DNA of 64,000 nt from Aquilaria yunnanensis (GCA_039654915.1 CM077594.1:20025001-20089000), one strand, 5' to 3'; positions 35,044 through 46,865 are shown, numbered from the stretch's first letter. The notes: generated by a model not told the origin, from the sequence alone. A program made the numbers and translations.

Positions 35044-35475
35044 CTATAATCCCAGACATTCCCAAAAAAGGTAAAACATTATTTCCAAATGTGAGTGGCA
35101 ATGCAGGCACAAATAGTCCACAAAATTGCCATGGATTGCAAGATTAGATTTGGTTGATAGAGCTTGCAATAAGCGTTTCCATAAGAATATTTTAAACTTA
35201 TAAGGTATTAAAGAAGCCCATATAGCCTTTAAGATTGAAGTAAAATCTGGGTGAGGTGGCTTACCAATGGAGCTAATTGTCACATTTAATAAGATGGTTG
35301 ATTTCTTTCGTAGCTCTAGATTGTATCCTTGTTTTACTATAAAGGATCCAGAATCATTAGTTAACCACATTATAGTATCCCGCATATCAGGTGGGTATGA
35401 GGGAGTCATTTGTAATTTCAAATCAACAATTTGAGGGGAAACAGAAGCTGGAGTAGTGGTTGATTCCAATATCAC
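35044..35475 (-). pseudogene. LINE zinc-binding RT-associated domain (zf-RVT) remnant
   Basis: This 143-codon open frame reads TIMWLTNDSGSFIVKQGYNL, then LIPYKFKIFLWKRLLQALST and LCLHCHSHLEIMFYLFWEC. It matches the zf-RVT domain of plant LINEs (W..GxFSVKxAY, PxKIKxFLWRxLxxxLPTxxNL, CxxCxxxxExxxHLFxxC). It belongs to the surrounding minus-strand LINE and lies after its RT, as expected. Confidence 0.85.
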
Positions 35476-37040
35476 GTTTGCCGATCATATAAATCCAAAA
35501 CTTGAAGTGTAGGATCTTTATAGATGTCCCTTGTCATATTACACAGCTGAAAAGGATTAATACCTGAAAGCCATATATCCTCCTTAACTCAACACCCCCT
35601 ATGGACCACTAAATATGATTCTTCATTAATTCCCAACAATAAAGAATACCACGACAAACTAGAGTGATATTTCCAGGGGCCTCAATAGTTAATACTAAGT
35701 GATTATATGCATATTTAACCATTATGACTTTATAAACCAATTTATTGTTGTCTCATGTAAATATCCTCCAAAATGTTTTTGCCAAAAGTACTTGATTAAA
35801 TAACAGTAGATCATTAATCCTAAGACCCCTAATGCCTTTAGGGAGATAAAGAATACCTTGGTGTTTCATATGCATCCTTCTTCTAGATTGACTATCAGAC
35901 CACCAAAATTGGATAAACTACAGTGAAAGCTTATTTGCTAAAGTCACTAAAACCTTTAAGATTGACATCGCATAAAGGCGAATGGAAGACAAAGTTGACT
36001 GAATCAGTGTGAGCCTACCTGCATGATTGAGGAGGTTTTATTTCCAGTTTGCCAAACACTTTTAAGCTCTTTCAGCAAGAAAAAAAATTTGGAAAAACAA
36101 CATATGAGACAAATTTTGGCAAAAAGGCATACCTAAATAGGTAAGAATACCTTGACTGATAGGGAAAATGAAGTATATGAAGAATAATATCTCTAGAAGG
36201 GCCTACTATATTGCGGCTAAAATACCATTCAGACTTTAGGGGATTAACATGTTGTCCTATAGCTATCATGAAATCCTCAAGTATTTGACCAAGAGCCTGA
36301 ACTGTCACCACCGTGGATTAAAAACATACTAGGCAATCATCTGCAAAAAAACATGTGGCTTATTTCTAGTCCATATCTGTTTGCCCTAAGACCCTAAAGA
36401 AGTCCCTGATTTTGCAAGTTCTGAAGTCTACAAGAAAATGCCTTAGCACACAAAATAAATATATCAGTAGACAGTGGATCACCCCGGAAAATCCTTGTTG
36501 ATGGGAGCAATTAAGGAGTAGTGCATTTGTTAACCTAAACAAAGTATGACACAGTCATAAAACATTGCATGATAAGATGGATCGATTTATCTGGAAATCA
36601 CCTGGCCCAAAGAACCTTTTCAATAAAAGTCCACTGGAGGCTATCATAAGCTTTCTTGATGTCCAGTTTTAGTAGAGTTTAGAACCACACATGCCAATTG
36701 GACAGGTAGTACTGGATATAGCAAGCAAAAGCTCATGGGCAATGATAACATTATTTTGGATCTTACAATTATGAACAAATATATTTTGACATGGAAAAAC
36801 CAAACTATCCAAGACCAATTTCAAATGATTGACCAAAAACTTAGCAATCACTTTATAAAAGGTATTACAAAGACTAATTGACTTACAATCACCAACCGTC
36901 CATATCCGCTAAGATTTTGGAAGAAAGGTAATAAAGGTACGGTTTACCTGTTTTGGGAAGAATCTACCGTTTAAAAAAAATAGTGCTACATTGGTGATAT
37001 CTTCCCCTATGGTACCCCAAAGTGGACTAGGGTGGCTTAT

Positions 37041-37433
37041 ATTTTAGGATTCTGTCACAAAACAAATCCCTCTGAAAGTTAGTGAGTTATCGTAGACATC
37101 TCAAATCGTTGATCAATTCACACTGATTAACAAATTAAGATGTTTGTAATGATCACAGATTGTTATACTTCCGTCATTCTTGAAATTAAGTGTAAAGAAA
37201 AATCAAAAGTAACATTGTTTTTACAGCATAAAGTTATAATATGTGAATCAAGTAAAATAAAGAATAAAATAGTAAAGTACTGCCTACATAATCATGATGT
37301 TAAATAGCTCCTGCAAACAACTCTACGTAGGATTGTGCTACAAGACTTATAAGAGAATTTTAATGTTATTAGACTTGCTTGCTTTATGCACATATTTATA
37401 AGCCTATCACAAACTTTGATGCTAATTATTATT
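37041..37433. other. AT-rich intergenic stretch
   Basis: No gene recognised between the truncated LINE and the next element. Confidence 0.5.
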
Positions 37434-38788
37434 AGGCTTAAATACCCCCCTGAGCTATCAACACTCAGACAGATAACCCCTTCAACTATAACACGTTACA
37501 ACTCAATCCCCCAACTATTAAAAATTGAACAGATAATCTCTTGACATGGTCATATGCTGTCACGTGGGTCACCAAGTTATAGGTCAGTAACCCATCGGTC
37601 TTAATCAGAGCTCAAGTCTCCATCACCCAATTGTTAGCTTTCATGGCAGATGACCCCCTAAACTATCACTACTCAAGGAAATGACCCTTCAACTATGTAT
37701 AAAAGTATATTTATTTATTTATTATATTTGATTTTAGTATCCTTTAAAAGTGAAGTTAACTTAAAATAATAAATTTAATTTTTTTAATTAATTCATGATG
37801 TTATCTTTACTAGATATATAAATATTAAGTTATACTAACATTTATATACATTTTTTACTTATTAATTATTTCTTACCAATTTTATCTTAAGTAATTATTT
37901 ATCTTACACACACCATAAGAACCATTGTTGCTTTGTCATGAGTAACATAAAAAAGGAAAAACAATTTAATTAAATATTTCATTTACATTTTTAATTTATT
38001 TAATTATCAATATATCTAAATAACCAAATTAAGTTAATTCTATTTTAATTTTAATACTTAAAATTAAAATTAACAAAAAAAAATGGTTGAGAGCAATTGA
38101 ACCAGCACTCTCTAAGGCGAATGACTAAACATTTAGACACTAAAAGCTTCGGGTCGCACTTTATCTAAAGGACTAAGCTTTTCAATCACTAGGCACTGTT
38201 ACTCTTTAGTCACAACTAACATTTTTATCATTGAGGTAGCGACTGAGGTTTCAGTAGCCTGCTACAACTAATATGCGACTAAAAGCTCAGTCACTTTTTT
38301 GCTTTAGTATTGTAGTATTGTAAATTAAGATAAAATTAGTAGCAAATAATTAATAATAAAAAAAATTATGTAAATATCAGTATAACTCTTTATTCATATA
38401 TTTAGTAAAAGCTAGTGCTATGAATTAATTAAAAAATTAATTTTATTATTTTATGCAAATTTCATTTCTAGTAAATGTTGGAATCAAATATAATAAAATA
38501 AATAAATATATTTTTATACATAGTTGAGGGGGTCATGTGTCTAAGTGGTGATAGTTCAGAAATTTTTCTACCTATTAAGGCTAATAGTTGGGGTGATAGA
38601 GAATTGAGTAAATGAGAATTGAGTTGCTGTTATGATTGACAGCTGGGTGACCCACGTGACAATATGTGACCATGTGAGAGAGTCATTTATTTGATTTTTA
38701 ATATTAGGGAGACTGAGCCGTAGCAAGTCATAGTTGATTGGATCATCTATCTAAGTGATGATAGTTTAGGGGTAGGGGTATTTAAGCC

Positions 38789-38789
<1 letters not shown>
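37434..38789. mobile_element. Mutator-like element with about 310-bp terminal inverted repeats
   Basis: The left end AGGCTTAAATACCCCCCTGA is mirrored by the complement of the right end, AGGCTTAAATACCCCTACCC. The arms stay alignable for about 310 bp (for example ACATGGTCATATGCTGTCAC compared with ACATGGTCACATATTGTCAC, and TCAACTATGTATAAAAGTAT compared with TCAACTATGTATAAAAATAT). The flanks are ATT repeats, so the 9-bp duplication cannot be distinguished. The interior 38060-38310 contains GCGACT/AGTCAC motifs resembling CACTA subterminal repeats. No transposase. Confidence 0.78.
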
Positions 38790-38834
<45 letters not shown>

Positions 38835-38884
38835 CATCATCATCATCATCATCATCAACATCATCATCATCATCATCATCATTA
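38790..38884. repeat. Compound (ATT)n-(ATC)n microsatellite
   Basis: About 15 ATT units are followed directly by about 16 ATC units with one interruption (AACATC). It adjoins the right end of the Mutator-like element, and the left flank of that element also ends in TTATTATT. Confidence 0.95.
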
Positions 38885-39479
38885 TTGTTAGCTTCCAATT
38901 AAATTAGTTGGTACCGTTACAAACGTATTTAATTTTGGGTGATTCTTTATTTGCTATGAATATGCACAAACTTTCACACATTCTTATTTTTCACTACAAT
39001 AAATGAACAATGACCGAAAAAAGCGACTAAAGTTTAGTCGCTTCTTTATTCATTTGCAAATCAGTCACTTATATATGGAGCTCACTAAGATTGTGACTAA
39101 AAAAGATTGAATCATAGTAGTCACTTTTTTTAGTTGCAAATTCAATAAAAAAAATTGAATGCTAGTCATAAGTCAGTTGCTTTTTTTAGTCGCCACATGG
39201 CAGTCATTTAACAATTAGTTTTGTTGTTTAAAATTTAAAATTCAGTCACTTTTCAGTCATAATTGTGGAACAAAAACTTAGCTACATCCCCTCATCATCC
39301 ATTCTGCACGCCATTTTCTTCTCTCCACTTGAACTTCTAGGCCCTAAATTCCTTTCAGATTCTCTATTAGAAGTTACACTGTTTTAATTTGTTTCTTACA
39401 TCAATTAGTTATTTATTTATTTATTTGTTTACATATCAGACGAAAGACAACACTCCATCCCCCTTCAGAGATTTCATTC

Positions 39480-40600
39480 ATCGTATCTTTATGAAATGTG
39501 GATCAATTGAAGTTTTATCTTAGGTGCATATTGACAATGTGGTAAGTAAACATATTTAAATTAGTATTATATTAAAATAACAATTTTTACATTACTCACT
39601 TTTAGCATATTATCTAACTTTTATTTTGTTATACATGTTTTAAGGCCAAGTACGAGGAGGAGGTCATCAAGAAGTATGGCCCAAATCCCGAAAATCACTC
39701 TACATTTTGTGAAGAGCGCTGGAAGAGGGTGGTGGGCATGTGTTACAAGAAAAAATGGACAGGGGTGCCAAAACTTTTAGCATTCACTGATCGGTTCCAA
39801 TGTGTACAATCAAAGGCATTTAATTTAAATATGTAACATTTATTTACATTAATTAAAAGCTACTCCCTCCGTCCCAAAATCTTTGCTTCATTTGACTTTT
39901 TGTTGTATTTTGACTTGATTTTTTCATATTTTTTTTTGTTAGAAAAAATTAAAAAAATATATTTAGAAACTACATGTCTTGATTTATCATTTGTATGCAA
40001 AGATTTTTCATTTATATATTAAAATGTTGAAAATAAAAAATTCTAGATTAATTGCTGAAAACAAATGAAGCAAAGATTTTGGGACGGAGGGAGTAATATA
40101 TACTAATCGTATTTCCAATTTAGGGGTATGATGATGATCGAATAGAGCAACTACATCAAGAGAATACAGAACTCTGAGCATAGCTTGTTACTATTCAGGA
40201 GGAGGTCGTATCATAGTGGACAGCGTAGGCTTAAACAGACGCAAGAGTACAGAGTTTAAAGACTCTGATATCTTAGATGTAGTACGGGGTGGCAGGCCCT
40301 AGCCAGCCATGATTTGATGTTGGCTTATACTGCGACTGTTGGCCAGATGCACACTCAGGGCAACTTCCCACATGGAGTTGATCTTGGCTATATAACATCG
40401 AGGTCGGGCTTAAGCGGTCCCTTACCCCAGCATCTTCATCCCTATCCAATGGCACATACAGGGATAATGGGGTCCTATATCCTAAGCCATCCTGTATTTG
40501 GAGGGTGCATGGCAAGGTTGACGTACCAAAATTCACAGCATCTACAAACGTCACCCTATTTGCAACTATCACCGCCACTAGGGATGTAGTCAGGATTCGT
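39480..40600 (+). pseudogene. Transposase_24-type (Ptta/En/Spm) protein remnant
   Basis: The + strand reads KYEEEVIKKYGPNPENHSTF then CEERWKRVVGMCYKKKWTGV (about 39645-39770). After the Stowaway insertion it continues YDDDRIEQLHQENTEL and, at 40314-40589, a Pro/His/Gln-rich tail (GPLPQHLHPYPMAHTG). The order fits the plant Transposase_24 family found in CACTA elements: a conserved core, a coiled-coil segment, then a low-complexity tail. More of the tail appears past the second MITE at 41330-41520. Stops are present. Confidence 0.6.
39863..40093. mobile_element. Stowaway MITE (231 bp)
   Basis: The ends CTCCCTCCGTCCCAAAATCT and its complement at the right (AGATTTTGGGACGGAGGGAG) are the standard Stowaway terminal repeat, with TA on both sides (39861-39862, 40094-40095). 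The arms are mirrored well inward. It sits inside the coding remnant of the CACTA element. Confidence 0.95.
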
Positions 40601-40670
40601 GCTTAGGAGGGCGGGGCGAAGGTGTGGATGGGAGCATATTGTTCGCTCACCGTTCACTCTACTAAAGTTT

Positions 40671-41133
40671 AGGAAACTTACAATTACCCTTTTAGATTTG
40701 CCCTAATTTATAGTTTGCCTCATTTTATTTTTGAAAACCTACACTTTGTCTCATGTTTTCTTTACACTGTTCAATAACAACTTCTAAAATTGTAATTTAA
40801 ACTATACGATAGTCATTTTTCAGTAAGTTCAATCTTCTTAATATTTTTTTTTACAGTTAATAGACATTATAAATTATCCATTTTTTTTTTGTAAATATAT
40901 TTTTCTTCCTACTAATACATATCAATATTTTTTTACAGTCAGTTAGTTATAAAAAAAATATCAAAAATCTTAAAATTTCTGGAACATTAATATTAGCCAG
41001 TTTAAATTAAGATTTTAAAAGTTGTTGTCAAACATTATAAAAGAAGAATAGTGTAAAGTGTAGGTTTCTGAAAATAGTGGGAGCAAAATATAGGTTAAAT
41101 CAACCCACAATGGGAGTTTTTGTAATTTTTTCA
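40671..41133. mobile_element. Mutator-like MITE nested in the CACTA element
   Basis: The left arm AGGAAACTTACAATTACCCT and the complement of the right arm TGAAAAAATTACAAAAACTC begin an inverted repeat that continues with AAACCTACACTTTGTCTCAT compared with AAACCTACACTTTACACTAT. The flanks CTAAAGTTT and CTATAGTTT (40662-40670, 41134-41142) form a 9-bp duplication with one change. The interior block TTTAAACTATACGATAGTCA is shared with the element at 8960-9401, so they are one family. Confidence 0.8.
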
Positions 41134-42299
41134 CTATAGTTTCTGATTTGTGTAGGTCAAAAAAGGATAAAATCCACCAAAACCCATCATTAATTTTATA
41201 ATTTACAAACAAGTACCTAACTTTTAAATTTTTTTAATTTTATATTATATTAAGTACCACTAATAAATAATTTTGAAAAATCTAGAGGGTGGGAGCCCTT
41301 TCCCGCCCCTATATAGCTATGTCCCTGGCTACCACAATTAACATCTGAGCAGCAGCCTCAGCATCTCCCAGATTAAATGATAGGATTCATCCAGGGATCA
41401 GACGCTTATTATCCACACATGCCTTGGGCGACTCAGCAGAATAAGTAGAGCCAGCAAACTGCGTCAGGGAGTCAGGTGCCCGAAACATAGGGTACTCAGG
41501 GGCCTCATGATGAGAACCAATATTTTGATCTAACTAGTCTAAACTTATAGGATTTACTTGTACAATTTTACTTTCAAATTAATATTAATTATTCAGAATT
41601 ATTTCCACTTAATTGCTGTTTTATATTTTCTACATTTTTTTAATTTTTTCATGTTTTATATATTATTATTACAAATTTAAATTAGAATTTAATTATTTTA
41701 TATGAAAAATATGGAGATTTAGTTTAGCAATATCAGTCGCAATGTAGCAACGAAATATTAATCATTTTTATTATCTTGAAAATAGCGACTGAAAAATTCA
41801 GTCGCTACATTGTGAGTGATACTTCAGTCACCTTAATCCAAGTGTTGGCCCACATAAAGTGACTGAAGTTGTTAGTTACTTTTTTTAGTCTCAACTCAGT
41901 TACTTTCTTTTAGTGACTAGTTTTTTCTAACTAAATAATTTAGTCGTTTATTAGTCACTTTTTATGACTTCTTGTGATTGCCTCTTTAGTTTCATTTTTA
42001 TTTCTCTGTTGTAGTGTTTTTTTCACTTGATATACTATGATGTTTTGCAGTATTTTTCATACCAATGCATTTTTGTGTATTTTTTCAGTTTATTATGGTA
42101 TAATGTGGTATGCAACTTACTGCATTACATGGGTGAAGTAATTTTTTCATTTTAATCAAAATAACATACATGCACATATAAAATAATGAAATATAAGTAA
42201 TACACATATTTTGACATAAATATTAATTTTAATTTTATTTAAAAATAAAATTTAATTGGTAGATGATGTTAATATGATTAAGATATGAAAATTGTTATA

Positions 42300-42969
42300 C
42301 TCTCTTTGTCCCATTTTCTTTGAAACAAATGGGTTTGCATGCCATTTAAGGCTAGACTTTTTTTGCCTTTACTCTCCAGTTTTTCCCTTTTGCTTCATTA
42401 ATCTCTGTTGTCTTCCTTAAAGCAGATTGGCCATTTTCTGCTCGACAACATACAGGCATTGCTAGCAAAGCTTTGGCAGACCAAGGAAAGAGACCTGATT
42501 GTCGCTGTCCTTATCACGGTGCGAATTTATCACTGTTTGTCCGTGTTGCTCTCCATCACATCGATCTCCGTTTGTCTTATAGATCTCTGTCCGTTTGTGT
42601 CGATCTATATCTGTGTCGCTCTCCGTACATGTTAATCTCCTTTCATTTCATGTCGATCTCTTCCATCGCATCGATCTCTAACCGCTTTGCCTCTATCATC
42701 CATCCGTAGCATCGATCGTCGTTTGCTTCACCTCGATTATCTACCTGTCTTATCAATCGACGTCGATTTTTCCCTAGTTGTCCATCATTAGGGTTGAACG
42801 AGAGAATTGGGCAATGCATTTTAATGTGGAAGAGAGGAATTAAGTGATGAGAGAATGAGGGGTATAATGGTAAAGATTCATGATAAAATTTACTAAAAAA
42901 GGAAATGTTTCAAAGAATTTGGGACAACCCAAAATGAAAAGTGTTGCAAAGAATGTGGGACGGAGGAAG
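42300..42969. mobile_element. Long Stowaway-type MITE (670 bp)
   Basis: It begins CTCTCTTTGTCCCATTTTCT and ends in GAATGTGGGACGGAGGAAG, bounded by TA dinucleotides (42298-42299, 42970-42971). The inner part (42400-42790) is a pyrimidine-rich block with repeated CGATCTCC/TCGATCT units that is not typical of Stowaway and may be captured sequence. Open frames at 42408-42635 and 42473-42709 come from this block. Confidence 0.75.
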
Positions 42970-42971
42970 TA

Positions 42972-44879
42972 ATTCTTTTATTTATTTTAATTTTCACATA
43001 CAAAAATAAAACTTTCATAGTTTCATCATGTGTCTCGTGTATCCAAAAAGTAGTCTTTTCATTAAATAATATTTTTTTATTCTATATGTTTCATTTTTTT
43101 ATATGCTTTCATATAAAAAGATATTGCCTTTCATATATATTTTATTTATATTACAGAAATTATAACATATAAAAAAGTATAAAAAATTATATTTCATACA
43201 TGTCATCTTAAAATAACATTTTTATATATTAATGTGCATGTGTGTAAAAATGATAAAAATATGTAATATGATATATTATACTGATATATTATAATTGGGA
43301 GTGATATAACTAGTAATAACGGGAGTGAATCTGATTGGTACCATTAACCTAGCCGCAATTATACAAGATGTTATAATGCGTGGTTGTGCTTGTGCGCATA
43401 ATAATGCGCGCACGCTCGCACAAAGGGCTGCGTAAGTATAAAAATGGTCCCGTTACCATCCATTTATATAATGTATGAAATTTTGATGAGTACTGTGGAG
43501 AAGAAATGGCTCAGATTTATACATCAAAAGTTCCTTATTCTAATGGATGGTTAACGGATTAGAGCATAATGATTAAAATCAGTATATAATTGAAATTATC
43601 TATTAGTCTGGTTGGTACTGAAATTAAAATTTTGGAAAAATTGCGCAACTCAACTAACTTCATTAAATTCATGGTAAAAAATATAAAAAAAAATGCGAAG
43701 ACAATATTGCCTAATCAACCTTAGATATAAGTCCAATGGATTAGACTCATATAATTTTTTTTCCATAAAATTAAGGCATGAGGTCGATCCAATATAACAA
43801 TACTGATGACAGCAAAATATAAATTGATAAGTTTCATTGGTGATCCTTAGCCTTTTTTTTTTTTTTTGTTACTTCAACCTATTAATGGTTCTATTTTGTC
43901 TTCAACCTAATTTTCAGAAGGCACCATATAAATCATTCATTAAATGAAATATGTTAATTCAGATAACTGTTTAAAATCAAATTTTGAAACTTTAGTTTAG
44001 ATTGTCCAAAACCTGTCTCCCAAAAATTTGTATAAAATTTTTTGATAGACAGTTTAACTTACTGGTTTTTTCCTTATTAAATAGGGTCTCATGTAACACC
44101 TACATTTATATGACAAATCTGATGTAATTTAGCGGTTTTAAGCCAGTGTTATAAATTTAATCATCAATTGAGTTTAACATTATTAAGAATAAGTTCAGCT
44201 CGATTATATAAATGAATGTACTTAGTCGAGTATGGTTTTGAGTTTGAAATCGATTAAGTTCAATTCATTTGTGTTATCCAAAAGAACCTCCAAAGGAACC
44301 ATGTTTATTAAAGTCATTATTTAATACTAATTCATTTATGTGACTCTAGTACAATGTGACCCTAGAAGTTAGAACTGCTCAACAAGAACTAGTAGATAAC
44401 ATAAAGTGTTTTTCCCAAGATTAACCAGTAGCACTTGCAAAGTGGGTGACTAGATTGCAATTTAAAAGATCTATGGGAGGGTTGAATTGAACGAGATAAA
44501 ATATTTAATTTTGTCTCTCCAAACTACGCATAAACAAAGCCTTTTCCAATGAGTTAATATGATGGTATTGGCCACCTTTTTATGTGGGTCGGTACGTAAT
44601 AAACTACTCACTTGTGCCTGAGGAATCCAAAGCCCACACAACTAATAATTGGACAAGCTTTTTCCACCTTCACAAATTCCATAGCATTCACTTGTGCTTG
44701 GGATTTTGTATTAGTTTCCTGAAAAAGCAAAGGATTGATTATTATCATAAAAAGTAGAATTCATATTAGAAATGTTAAATGTTGTGTCTCATTTCTAAAC
44801 TGTGTCTCATGTTATTTAGTCAACTATTATATAAATTATTTTCAAACTATTTAATTATTACTGTCCCATCCTATCTTCT
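42972..44879. other. AT-rich intergenic stretch
   Basis: No gene or element with readable ends was found. There is a short GC-rich patch with GCGCGCACGC near 43403. Confidence 0.5.
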
Positions 44880-44887
44880 ATCATAGA

Positions 44888-45849
44888 TAGGGGTGAGCAT
44901 GGGTCGGGTTGGTTCGGTTTTATGGTGGAACCGAACCAACCCAAAATGGCCTCGGTTCCAAAATTTTTCTACCCAACCCAAAACCGAGAACCAAACAGAA
45001 CCAGAACCATGGTTCTGGGTTTCTCGGTTTTGGTTCTCGGGTTTTTCGGTTTATACCATATACCTATAACAACACCAAAGTTCAATAAATTTATATCCAT
45101 AATTAGTTTTATTCAACATAATATACAATTAAATTAATATTTAAATATATGTACTTAGATACATTCAAAAGAGTTTAAAATGTTGTTCTTACAAAAATGG
45201 TTCAAAAGAGTTGCTTGTAGGGTATCTTTTATCTCAACTAGTTTACTTCATTCCAGTAATTCCAATATTGGTATGACATTCAATATGAAAAATTGAGCCT
45301 TTAAGACCATCTTCTTCAATATTAAAACCAAAAATATGTTGATGTCATAAAATTTTAATTTTCCATGACTTAAATAAAAAAAATATCATAATTGTGTCGT
45401 AAAGAGTAGTCTGGAATGAAAGATCGAAAGCAAAATGACGTAGGAGTGATGGATCTATGAAGCAAAGTGATTTAAGTAAATATGGAGAAATTTCGTAAAT
45501 GATCCCACAACTTCCATACTGTTTCAATTTGAAACATCAATTTAAGATTTTAATATAAAAACACAAAATAACCATCATAACATTTCAAAGAAATATATGT
45601 GTGTGTGTGTGTGGATATATTAGTAATGCTATAATTTTTATTATATAATTATATATATATATCTCGGGTTCGGTTTCACCTCGGGTTGGTTCCATATGGA
45701 ACCAGAACCAACCCAAAAACCGTCGGTTCTCCTATATGTGGAACCAACCCGAAAACCATGATCAATTTTTATCCAACCCAACCCAACCCAATGGGGGTGG
45801 TTTGGTTTCGGTTTCGGTTTCGGTTTTACCCAACCCATGCTTACCCCTA
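44888..45849. mobile_element. Non-autonomous hAT element (962 bp) with perfect 8-bp duplication
   Basis: The ends are TAGGGGTGAGCATGGGTCGG and, complemented from the right, TAGGGGTAAGCATGGGTTGG. The flanks ATCATAGA (44880-44887 and 45850-45857) are identical. GGTTCGGTTT/AACCGAACC repeats fill the subterminal 150 bp. A (GT)n run lies at 45597-45613. No transposase. Same family as 23456-24228; the better-matched ends and flank suggest a later insertion. Confidence 0.92.
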
Positions 45850-45857
45850 ATCATAGA

Positions 45858-46113
45858 TGTCAAGAATGGATGAAAATATGATATGACTACTAATGTGGCT
45901 TTAAAAGCTTGTGTGGCTGCTGATGTTTGTGTATCTTGTAAAACTGAAAAGAGTTAGTGACTTAGATGAATGAAATAAAAAATCAGGTGATAAAAATGAA
46001 AGGGAGAAATTGCAGCTCTAGCCCTCATTTTTTTGGGTACCATCCTTGGAAACCCTGAACTCTGCTCTTCTGCCGCTACCATCCTTGGGGCATTTCCTAA
46101 CAGTCCTCAATCT
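45858..46113. other. Short intergenic stretch
   Basis: No gene seen. The text around 46030-46100 (ACCATCCTTGGAAACCC, CTACCATCCTTGGGGC) is a short diverged repeat. Confidence 0.45.
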
Positions 46114-46865
46114 CGGGGTGATCACTATTCGGTTAAAACCGAAAAAATTGAAAAACTGAAAAAATTCAGAAACTTGGTTTGGTTAATACGATTTTTCGGT
46201 TCGGTTTAAATTGAAACCAAATAGAGAGAATATCGATTTCAGTTCGATTTTGATTATAAGTGCCGGTTATTTTGGTAACCGAAAAAACCAAAATTTATTT
46301 ATGCCATATTTGAGGTTTTGGTTGGCCAGTCACAAGATTATCCTCCTCCGCCCATCGCTTGACTTTGTCCTTCGGCTTTGCCTCCGCCCTTGCCCCCACC
46401 GTCTGCCCTCGCCCTCTGCTCCCCTCCTCCCTTGCCCCCAATGTTTGACCTTGCCTTTGCCCTAGCCCCCGCCATCTGCCTATGTCCTCCATTCCCCTGT
46501 GCCTTCTCCCTTGCCGTCATACCTCGCTTCCATCCTCCCCCCGCTGTTACTCTTCACCCTCCACTCATTTCAGCCCTCGTCCCCACCATCTGCCCTCACA
46601 ACCTAGCCCTCCACTCGCCTCCAACATTGCCTTTCACTCACCTCCACCCTTCTAGCATCTTTCTCAGACGTAACCGTCACTTACCTCCACCCCCATCACC
46701 ATGTTTTGCAGGGATATAAGTATAGACCCTAAAATAGTCCATGATTTCTTACTATGTAATTGTTTAAGCCACATACATTTCTCTATGTTACAAGTGCATC
46801 ACTGTGTTTGGATGTGACTTTTTTTTGTTATTTGCTGTAAACCGAACCGAACCAAATATCCGCTG
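46114..46865. mobile_element. hAT-like element remnant
   Basis: The left side begins TCGGGGTGATCACTATTCGG, followed by repeated GGTTT/AACCGAA motifs, a pattern typical of plant hAT ends. The right side ends in AAACCGAACCGAACC but lacks the mirrored terminal GGGGTGATCAC sequence, and no 8-bp duplication was found, so the right tip seems lost. The interior 46340-46720 is CCTC/GCCC-rich and yields Pro/Leu-rich frames on both strands (46378-46719) without a domain. Confidence 0.55.

Larger units (their letters stand above)
34262..37040 (-). mobile_element. 5'-truncated L1-type LINE
   Basis: On the minus strand, starting near 37040, RT blocks appear in order: RTFITFLPKS and the ISLCNTFYKVIAKFLVNHLK region with IIAHELL (36940-36669), the end of the palm with VNPLKSEWYFSRN (36311-36072), the stretch LLNHAGRLTLIQSTLSSIRL (about 36000), then LLFNQVLLAK. 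A zinc-finger-associated RT domain and an RNase H-like part follow. The 3' end runs into an A-rich stretch near 34262. The endonuclease and first RT blocks are missing, the usual result of incomplete reverse transcription. Stops show it is inactive. Confidence 0.88.
38992..42016. mobile_element. CACTA (En/Spm) element, non-autonomous, 3.0 kb
   Basis: It begins CACTACAATAAATGAACAAT and ends in ...TTTATTTCTCTGTTGTAGTG, the complement of CACTACAACAGAGAAATAAA. The 3-bp flanks TTT (38989-38991 and 42017-42019) fit a CACTA target duplication. Both ends have many subterminal AGCGACT/AGTCGC/CAGTCAC motifs in direct and inverted order, where CACTA transposase binds in known elements. The interior holds pieces of a Transposase_24-type plant protein, a Stowaway MITE (39863-40093) and a Mutator-like MITE (40671-41133). 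No catalytic transposase was seen. Confidence 0.88.

Noticed and set aside
38000..38160. A tRNA-like reading around GGTTGAGAGCAATTGAACC.
   Set aside because: It does not fold into a full cloverleaf by eye (no A-box/B-box pair at proper spacing), so no tRNA is called.
38060..38310. A second CACTA element inside the Mutator-like element, suggested by GCGACT/AGTCAC motifs.
   Set aside because: No CACTA-type termini or 3-bp duplication could be found; the motifs are noted as a resemblance only.
38834..38882. Regularly spaced short repeats as a CRISPR-like array.
   Set aside because: It is a plain (ATC)n microsatellite with no spacers, in a plant nuclear context.
46295..46719. Overlapping open frames on both strands (Pro/Leu-rich on +, Gly/Arg/Lys-rich on -).
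   Set aside because: They arise from a CCTC/GCCC-rich low-complexity block within an hAT-like remnant; no domain and no conserved frame.
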